48,049 bases of DNA from Acidimicrobiaceae bacterium. GTDB lineage: Bacteria; Actinomycetota; Acidimicrobiia; Acidimicrobiales; RAAP-2. The notes beneath the pieces are model-generated. The model was not told the origin of the DNA, did no database searches, and worked only from the letters and a program-made list of their open reading frames with translations. The stretch covers positions 1 through 48,049 of the forward strand of contig PNAT01000126.1 of NCBI GenBank assembly GCA_003169675.1. Reading direction: 5' to 3'. Shown in pieces: positions 43,183 to 48,049 of the stretch. A program made the position numbers and the translations under genes. Every line of letters starts with the position of its first letter. Positions within the stretch are counted from its first letter, which is position 1.

Positions 43183-44430
43183 TCACGACAGAACAGATTG
43201 AGCATTGATGGAATAGTTCCATTCACCATGAAAAGGATGGTCATTGAAAGGCCCAGCGGTGGAGTTCCCCTCATTGGGCTTGAAGTCCTTGGGGTACCAG
43301 CTGGGGTAATAATCAGCCTGGACGCTCAGCCCAGTGGTGACCGCGGTTTCTGAGATGAGATCGATGATTGTGCGCATCGTCGTGTGGGGAAAGCCTGGCA
43401 AATCGACAGTCACGAAGCTGACCATGCGATGCTCAACTGCGTCCCACCTCGACGTGAAATTTGGATAATGACACACGGTGATGGCCATGCCGGTTTCAGT
43501 GGCGAAGTCGGAAAGAGTCTCCTTCCAGGCTCGATTCCGGCAGCTGCTTGAGTTGCCGGCGTCCGCCGCTATCAAGATCGCGTGGGCGTCCGGGTATCGG
43601 ACCTGACCGATCTGGTTCCACCATCGACGGATTGACTCAACCGTGACAGCTTCCGCGTCGGTCGTGTCACCGGCACTGGCCCAGCCTTCAGAATTGAAGA
43701 CGGCGTCCAATCCGTCTGGAATTGCCTTGCTGTACTCCCCTAAGTTTGGATAGGCGGAGCCATTTCCGTTGACGCCCTCGGTCTCACATCGTGACACCCA
43801 ATTGACGCCGCCGTTGCCAAAAGACCCAGCAAGATCCTTTTGTTTGGTATCCACGCGAATTACCGGTTGGTTGTCGTCGATGAATGCATTCGAAAGGTCG
43901 CTGAGGTATCGAAACTGAGCTTCCCGGTCGAGGCGTTGGCAACCTTCGGCAGTCTTGCCATGGCTCTGGAGGGAATACCCAAGCTTGTGCAACAGTCGAA
44001 GAACCGAACGCGAGGACACTTCGAAACCCATACTTGCGAGCTGGTCTGCCAAAGTCGTCGAAGACTTGGACGTCCAGCGAAGCTTCGATGTCGAAGAGCC
44101 CTGAAGATCCGGGCTGATCAACTTGTCAAGGGCATCGAGAATTCCCGGCTGGGTGTCGAGCAATGACTTGTCACCTCCGCCGGGTGCACGCAACCTGAGG
44201 GACGGCTTAATGCCGGCGGCTACTTCTCCCTCGGCCTTGATGACCGTGTTACGGCTCATCCCCGACGCATGCGCCACCGCAGACTTGCCACCGCGCCCCA
44301 GCATCTGTGCCGTTGCACCAGCGACGACCCGTCGCTGCAATTCGTTCATATGCGGTAACACCACGTCAAAGAACCGCGCCAGGCTCTCATCGGTGACCTC
44401 GAGAAGGCCTTCGACGTCCGGCGTGGTCAT
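43183..44430 (-). CDS. ISAzo13-type transposase, apparently intact
   Basis: A 415-residue DDE transposase. The N-terminal half has a helix-turn-helix region (GRGGKSAVAHASGMSRNTVI) and the ASMGFEVSSRSVLRLLHKLG winged segment. The catalytic half has the acidic triad in VIRVDTKQKD, ILIAADAGNSSSCRNRAWKE and WDAVEHRMVSFV. These are typical of the ISAzo13 family. ATG at 44430 or the GTG three bases before it is the start (AAGGA upstream); the frame upstream overlaps the riboswitch and is not coding. No frameshift or internal stop is seen. About 90 bases separate the start from the 3' end of a GEMM-I aptamer in the same orientation. Confidence 0.88.
   Translation of the reverse strand: MTTPDVEGLLEVTDESLARFFDVVLPHMNELQRRVVAGATAQMLGRGGKSAVAHASGMSRNTVIKAEGEVAAGIKPSLRLRAPGGGDKSLLDTQPGILDALDKLISPDLQGSSTSKLRWTSKSSTTLADQLASMGFEVSSRSVLRLLHKLGYSLQSHGKTAEGCQRLDREAQFRYLSDLSNAFIDDNQPVIRVDTKQKDLAGSFGNGGVNWVSRCETEGVNGNGSAYPNLGEYSKAIPDGLDAVFNSEGWASAGDTTDAEAVTVESIRRWWNQIGQVRYPDAHAILIAADAGNSSSCRNRAWKETLSDFATETGMAITVCHYPNFTSRWDAVEHRMVSFVTVDLPGFPHTTMRTIIDLISETAVTTGLSVQADYYPSWYPKDFKPNEGNSTAGPFNDHPFHGEWNYSINAQSVLS
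43183..44430. mobile_element. ISAzo13-family insertion sequence, ends not resolved
   Basis: The element is recognised only by its transposase. I searched by eye for the bases upstream of the start (TTGGGGGAAAAGTGCGCAAG) in inverted form beyond the stop and found only a TCATTGG match near 43173, which is too short to define terminal repeats or target duplications. The true element probably extends a little beyond both coordinates. Confidence 0.6.
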
Positions 44431-44479
44431 CACGTGTGGATCCTTAGAATGGATCTTGCGCACTTTTCCCCCAATGACA

Positions 44480-44529
44480 CCGAAACGGCTGGGCGCTGGG
44501 AAATAGCTATGCACAGATTGCCATTTCGG
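44480..44529 (-). promoter_or_regulatory. Possible switching helix after the second aptamer
   Basis: CCGAAAUGG at the aptamer's 3' edge (44521-44529) can pair with CCGUUUCGG (44480-44488) over nine positions, one G-U. It would compete with the last aptamer bases and could be part of an expression platform. No T-run or covered ribosome site follows, so the mode of action is unclear. Confidence 0.4.
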
Positions 44530-44597
44530 CGGCCCGGCTGACTCGGAGAGTTCCGTAGCTTTGCGTCCCCCCCTCTCGGGAGGTTTGCCTTTTCGAT
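44525..44597 (-). promoter_or_regulatory. Second cyclic-di-GMP-I (GEMM-I) riboswitch aptamer
   Basis: The minus strand has GGCAAACC (44582-44589), the stem-loop CCUCCCGAGAGGGGG with a GAGA loop, GGACGCAAAGC (44558-44568), UACGGAACUC and finally CAGCCGGGCCGCCG. All elements of the GEMM-I core are in order, and the 3' strand is closer to consensus than in the first copy. It is clearly related to the aptamer at 24591-24664, with several paired changes in stems and identical core bases. It points towards the transposase and, beyond it, the LAFTG gene. Confidence 0.88.
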
Positions 44598-44611
44598 TAG
44601 TTGCAATGACG

Positions 44612-44640
44612 ACAATGATTATTAATCCGGCGTGCTTCAA
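44612..44640 (-). promoter_or_regulatory. Possible promoter of the second riboswitch transcript
   Basis: TTGAAG (44635-44640) and CATTGT (44612-44617) are separated by 17 bases, the same spacing and similar hexamers as upstream of the first aptamer (TTGCAG-17-CAATGT). The preceding CCCTT is also shared. Support rests on this conservation. Confidence 0.35.
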
Positions 44641-45054
44641 GGGACAAAAGGCCTATATGGCACTGACCCAACCTGTTCGCAACCCTGGCGCAACCTGATC
44701 TGGCACTTACGTTGCCGATGACCAGGGATTTCCCTGGTGCGAGACCCCGCCCGCGATCCATCCACTCAGCCAGGGGTCGGAACTGGCCACACTTGAGAGA
44801 AGGCGCGTTGTCTCTCGGCCCAAGGGTCCCTTTGGTCCCGCTCTGGACGGGAGTCCCAGATCACGAGCTGGCGCACCGGAGTACATCTCGACCCGAATCG
44901 AATTTAGATCCTGAATCATCGATTGTCATGCACGGCATCGGCGTGCTCCAACTGAGTCTCGTCCACTTGAACTGGGATACCTTCTCTGTCAATCGATTCA
45001 CGGGAATGACAGTGAGGAGAAATAGGTCTCGCTCAGACATGAAGAATTAGCCCG
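44641..45054. other. Divergent intergenic region
   Basis: This region separates the leftward riboswitch/transposase transcript from the rightward DUF4012 gene and should contain both promoters. I see no terminator, RNA gene or strong inverted repeat, and the open frames are short and of non-coding composition. Confidence 0.4.
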
Positions 45055-46884
45055 TTGGCCGAGAGTACGCTCGCCTGGGTGAGAAGTGCCAGAGATAGCG
45101 CCCGGAGTGACCAGAGCGACCCACCTGGTGCCGATCATCGGGCGAAGAACTCCTCTCGAAGGCATCGCCTTGTCGTTGGTGCCGTGGCATCGCTGATCCT
45201 GGTCTGGGTGGTGGCCGTCGCTGTTGACCTCTTGATGGCGGTGCGACAGGTGCGTCAAGGCACAGAACAGGTCCAAGCAGCTCGCGACACCCTTTCGGCG
45301 AATGGCCTGCTTTCCGGTGCACCGTTGGTGCCATTGCGGTCCGCCGCAAGCAACTTCGCATCAGCGCACAGCCTCCTTGCCTCACCGGTCCTCTGGCCGA
45401 TTGATGTGCTCCCAGTCTTGGGACGTCAGCTTCGGTCAGTGCAGGCGCTTGCATCGGCCGCCGGACAGGTCTCTCGAACGGGTGTGTCGACCGTTGGCCA
45501 GGCCCGGGAACTGCTCAAACTTCCGCACACCGCGGGCCCGGATCGCCTTAGGGAGCTGCATCGCCTGGTCCAGCTAGCGTCGTCAACCCATGCTGCCCTG
45601 AGCCATGTCGATCTGGGACCGTCTCAAGCCCTCATTGGCACACTGGCATCAGAGCGGGCCAAGTTCTCAAAGGAACTCAATCAGGTGCAGACCACACTGG
45701 CCCGGACGAGCGCCGCCGCTTCAGCTGCGGCCTCCATTTTGCAAGGCCCACAGACTTACTTGCTGTTGACCGGTAACAACGCTGAAATGCGATCGGGCTC
45801 TGGGTCATTCCTCGAGGCAGGGATTGTGACGACAGGAGATGGTGAACTCCACCTGTCGGGAGTGGTACCGACGACGTCGTTGACTGTTCCAATCGGTGGA
45901 GTTCACGTGGGAGGTGACCTGCAAGCACGGTGGGGCTGGCTTCTTCCCGCAGTGGACTGGCGGAACTTGGGACTTACTCCTCAATTCGACGTCAATGGTG
46001 CGTTGGCTGCCCAGATGTGGAAATTCAGGACCGGCCAACAAGTCGATGGGGTGATGCAGTTGGATGTGGAGGGTCTCAGGGATCTGCTGACCGTCACTGG
46101 CCCCGTGACCACGGCCACGGGCCTCGTTGCGTCGGCGGCAAACGTCGATCAGCTTCTTCTTCACGATCAATACAACGGGGAGGGGTATGGTGATGTTGCT
46201 ACCCAGGCAGTGCGTGTCGATCAGTTGGGAACGCTCGCCACGGCGATGATGCATGCTCTGGAAACCCGTCCTCTGGAATTGCATGCCATGGTCAACGCAC
46301 TCTCTGCGGAGACATCGGGACGACACATCATGTTGTGGTCAGCCAACCCAGCCACCGAAGCCGTCTGGCGCTCCACTGGCGTATCGGGACAGTTGACCAG
46401 CACGACTTTGGTGTCCGACCTCATCAACCGCGGTGGGAACAAGCTTGATCAATACATCACTATGAATTCCACTCTTCACCTTGTGACCCATGGGGAACGT
46501 ACGTCAGCAACCATGTCTGTCTCCCTCAGAAATAACACCCCTTCGGGGCAGTCGGCCTACATTGCGGGTCCCTACCCCGGGTCAGGCCTACGCTACGGAG
46601 AGTACCTCGGGATCGTCACGGCAAACCTCCCAAATGACGTGCGAAACCTTTCGGTTGGAGCGGGAGAAACCGTTGTCGTGAACGGGCAGGAAGGTCCGAC
46701 GTTGCTCGTCGGATTAACCGTCGACTTGCTTCCAGGTGCTTCACGTCAAATCACCCTCCACTTCTCACTTCCACAATCCCATGGCACGCTGACAGTGATG
46801 CCGAGTGCTCGGATCCCTCCTGAGACGTGGTCCGTGGACGGCCAGCAATTCACCGACACGACCACACATACCATCTCTTGGTAA
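45055..46884 (+). CDS. DUF4012 domain membrane-anchored protein
   Basis: A 609-residue protein with a basic cytoplasmic N-terminus, one membrane helix (VVGAVASLILVWVVAVAVDL, about residues 40-60) and a large extracytoplasmic part. After a helical region (TLSANGLLSGAPLVPLRSAA) comes the DUF4012 core: QTYLLLTGNNAEMRSGSGSF, GWLLPAVDWRNLGLTPQFDV, DVEGLRDLLTVTGPV and LHDQYNGEGYGDV. DUF4012 proteins are found in actinobacterial polysaccharide loci and their activity is unknown. The frame opens with TTG at 45055; GTG at 45079 is an alternative. Neither has a convincing ribosome site. It is the only plus-strand gene in the right third and ends convergent to the collagen-like gene. Confidence 0.87.
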   Translation: MAESTLAWVRSARDSARSDQSDPPGADHRAKNSSRRHRLVVGAVASLILVWVVAVAVDLLMAVRQVRQGTEQVQAARDTLSANGLLSGAPLVPLRSAASNFASAHSLLASPVLWPIDVLPVLGRQLRSVQALASAAGQVSRTGVSTVGQARELLKLPHTAGPDRLRELHRLVQLASSTHAALSHVDLGPSQALIGTLASERAKFSKELNQVQTTLARTSAAASAAASILQGPQTYLLLTGNNAEMRSGSGSFLEAGIVTTGDGELHLSGVVPTTSLTVPIGGVHVGGDLQARWGWLLPAVDWRNLGLTPQFDVNGALAAQMWKFRTGQQVDGVMQLDVEGLRDLLTVTGPVTTATGLVASAANVDQLLLHDQYNGEGYGDVATQAVRVDQLGTLATAMMHALETRPLELHAMVNALSAETSGRHIMLWSANPATEAVWRSTGVSGQLTSTTLVSDLINRGGNKLDQYITMNSTLHLVTHGERTSATMSVSLRNNTPSGQSAYIAGPYPGSGLRYGEYLGIVTANLPNDVRNLSVGAGETVVVNGQEGPTLLVGLTVDLLPGASRQITLHFSLPQSHGTLTVMPSARIPPETWSVDGQQFTDTTTHTISW

Positions 46885-47051
46885 ACCGAAAAGCCCAATG
46901 CCCTCACAAGCTCGTGAACTTGATACGTGGCGCTCTTGATCAATACGCCCGCTATTGGTGTGCCGCTGACTCCGGCATCGTCCCACTCGCCTGAATTGGT
47001 TTCTCGTCAGGTGCTGGTGGACTGAACCTCTCGCGAGTTTCAACGTTCGAG

Positions 47052-48049
47052 TTATCCCGAATTTCCGGAAATGCCCGTATTCCCCGTTGTTCCGGTGGTC
47101 CCGGAACTACCGGAATTTCCGGAATTCCCCGTTGTCCCGGAGTTGCCCGAACTCCCGGAGTTACCCGAGTTCCCGTTTGGCACAGTCGTTGGAGTGTTGC
47201 CCACATTTCCAGTGTTCCCAACGTTGTAAGGCAATTTCTCCCTGGCGCCGGCAATACCAGAAGCAGCCAGAACAGCGGCGACAATGGCCAAAAGAACCCA
47301 AGACCACCAGTGCTTGAAGAATGGCGTGGTCGTTCCGGAACCCGCCTTGGACCACTGTCGACTGGTATCTAGCATTGCACTAAGCAGTCCGATTGCAGCA
47401 GCTGCAATGTCAACATAGAGCCCGATGCCGATACTTATGACGTGCACTCTGGAAATGAATGTGATCTCGTAGACCGAAAGAGCCAAGAGCCCTAGCCAGA
47501 CCACACCTAAGAACACGCCATTCACTCGATTGCTGGCAATGATGCGCCACACCAGAAGCAGGGCAATCGCCACCAGAATGATGCCGAAGAGTTTGCCGTG
47601 CTCCACGCCGAATAACTTTCCGTCATTCGTATCGAAACCTTTGACACTTGCGCCGAATGCAGTGGCCCAAGCCAAGAACAATCCTCCCGCACCCCCCACA
47701 AGAGCAAGAAGGTTGATCAAGCGAAACGCTGTCACTCTTCCAGACGGTTTGGGCACTGAAGCCGATGCGGAGCCAGCCACCGGAACACTCTGCTGGGCGG
47801 TGGCGACAAGCGGAGACACCGCGGTTGGTTCATCGACTGGGACTTGCTCGGTTGGGGAAAGTATGGCTGTTGGGATCGGTGGCGGCGGCTGATCGGCTGG
47901 CACTTGCACGGGTGCCGACTGCGGGGCTGCCGTGATTGGCGGGGGTGGCGGAGGTGGGGGTGGCGGCGGAGGTGGAGCTGGAGGTTGATAGTCAGGGTGT
48001 TGCTCGGGTGGATACCACTTCCCGTCTGAGGCCACCCACCAACCTGGTC
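47052..48049 (-). CDS. Proline-rich membrane protein with collagen-like tail (N-terminus outside window)
   Basis: The visible part starts PGWWVASDGKWYPPEQHP, a motif common at the N-termini of actinobacterial membrane proteins. The frame is open to the window edge, so the true start lies beyond; a GTG at 48035 would cut the motif. A run of 13 prolines, a disordered Pro/Val/Ala region, and five hydrophobic segments follow (for example VFLGVVWLGLLALSVYEI and WWSWVLLAIVAAVLAASG). The C-terminus, after the last helix, has 13 Gly-X-Y triplets made of Asn, Ser and Thr. It may be a surface or matrix-contact protein. No enzymatic motif is seen. Confidence 0.8.
   Translation of the reverse strand, partial: PGWWVASDGKWYPPEQHPDYQPPAPPPPPPPPPPPPPITAAPQSAPVQVPADQPPPPIPTAILSPTEQVPVDEPTAVSPLVATAQQSVPVAGSASASVPKPSGRVTAFRLINLLALVGGAGGLFLAWATAFGASVKGFDTNDGKLFGVEHGKLFGIILVAIALLLVWRIIASNRVNGVFLGVVWLGLLALSVYEITFISRVHVISIGIGLYVDIAAAAIGLLSAMLDTSRQWSKAGSGTTTPFFKHWWSWVLLAIVAAVLAASGIAGAREKLPYNVGNTGNVGNTPTTVPNGNSGNSGSSGNSGTTGNSGNSGSSGTTGTTGNTGISGNSG
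47055..47174 (-). repeat. Coding repeat: 13 Gly-X-Y triplets
   Basis: The last 40 codons encode GNSGNSGSSGNSGTTGNSG and continue in the same pattern to the stop. The DNA is a degenerate 9-base tandem repeat. X and Y are Asn, Ser, Thr and one Ile, with no proline, unlike animal collagen but like some bacterial collagen-like tails. Confidence 0.8.

Noticed and set aside
43150-43200. Terminal inverted repeat of the insertion sequence
   Set aside because: Only TCATTGG matches the sequence upstream of the transposase start; too short to call.
44431-44640. N-terminal extension of the transposase through the riboswitch
   Set aside because: The extension's sequence is explained by the aptamer, and the family's N-terminus begins near the 44430 ATG.
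45039-45050. Three-codon minicistron (ATG AAG AAT TAG) before the DUF4012 gene
   Set aside because: The purine-rich GAGGAGA is more than 15 bases away, and such short frames occur by chance.
47055-47220. CRISPR-like or structural DNA repeat
   Set aside because: The 9-base repeats are codons for Gly-X-Y triplets in an open frame; there are no spacers of constant length.

Overview
The window looks like chromosomal DNA from a high-GC actinobacterium. The left-end gene order, HAD hydrolase - phasin-like gene - tlyA - nadK - recN - pyrG, is the order known from mycobacteria and relatives, minus the two membrane-protein genes those have between recN and pyrG. The motif PGWW.ASDGKWYPPE at the right end and the DUF4012 protein fit Actinomycetota, perhaps class Acidimicrobiia. 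The class assignment is inference; no rRNA or tRNA gene is visible to test it.

Layout. (1) 1-4999: housekeeping block on the minus strand. (2) 5054-9950: a tightly coupled minus-strand operon of two GT4 glycosyltransferases, an alpha/alpha-barrel glycosidase-like protein, a large GH130-type enzyme and a 37-residue lysine-rich protein. (3) 10322-13790: E1alpha-E1beta-E2 of a 2-oxoacid dehydrogenase complex with no E3, preceded by a perfect 7+5+7 inverted repeat; a divergent NTF2-like gene lies at 14046. (4) 14543-22808: seven overlapping or near-abutting genes, read in order from 22808 down: AcpS-type phosphopantetheinyl transferase, stand-alone carrier protein, acyl-CoA-dehydrogenase-like flavoprotein, seryl-tRNA-synthetase-like amino acid:carrier-protein ligase, DUF1839, GH2 beta-mannosidase-like enzyme, double alpha/beta hydrolase. 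(5) 23183-24523: secreted GH26 mannanase-like protein behind a cyclic-di-GMP (GEMM-I) riboswitch. (6) 24898-42278: polysaccharide locus with a polyprenyl-phosphate sugar transferase, a GT39-like membrane enzyme, many GT4/GT2 enzymes, a methyltransferase, a Wzy-like polymerase, a Wzz/BY-kinase and a Wzx flippase. (7) 42368-48049: a small LAFTG surface protein, an ISAzo13-type transposase behind a second GEMM-I aptamer, a DUF4012 protein and a proline-rich membrane protein with a collagen-like tail.

How it may work together (inference). Regions 2, 4, 5 and 6 appear to make, trim and export a cell-surface polysaccharide, with a recurring mannan theme (GH26, GH2, GH130). The carrier-protein cassette could activate an amino acid, oxidise it on the carrier and pass it to a sugar or other acceptor. 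Cyclic-di-GMP control of the secreted mannanase fits a switch between matrix building and release. The strongest candidates for new biology are the amino acid:carrier-protein cassette joined to mannan enzymes, and the pair of related riboswitches, one of which now precedes a transposase.
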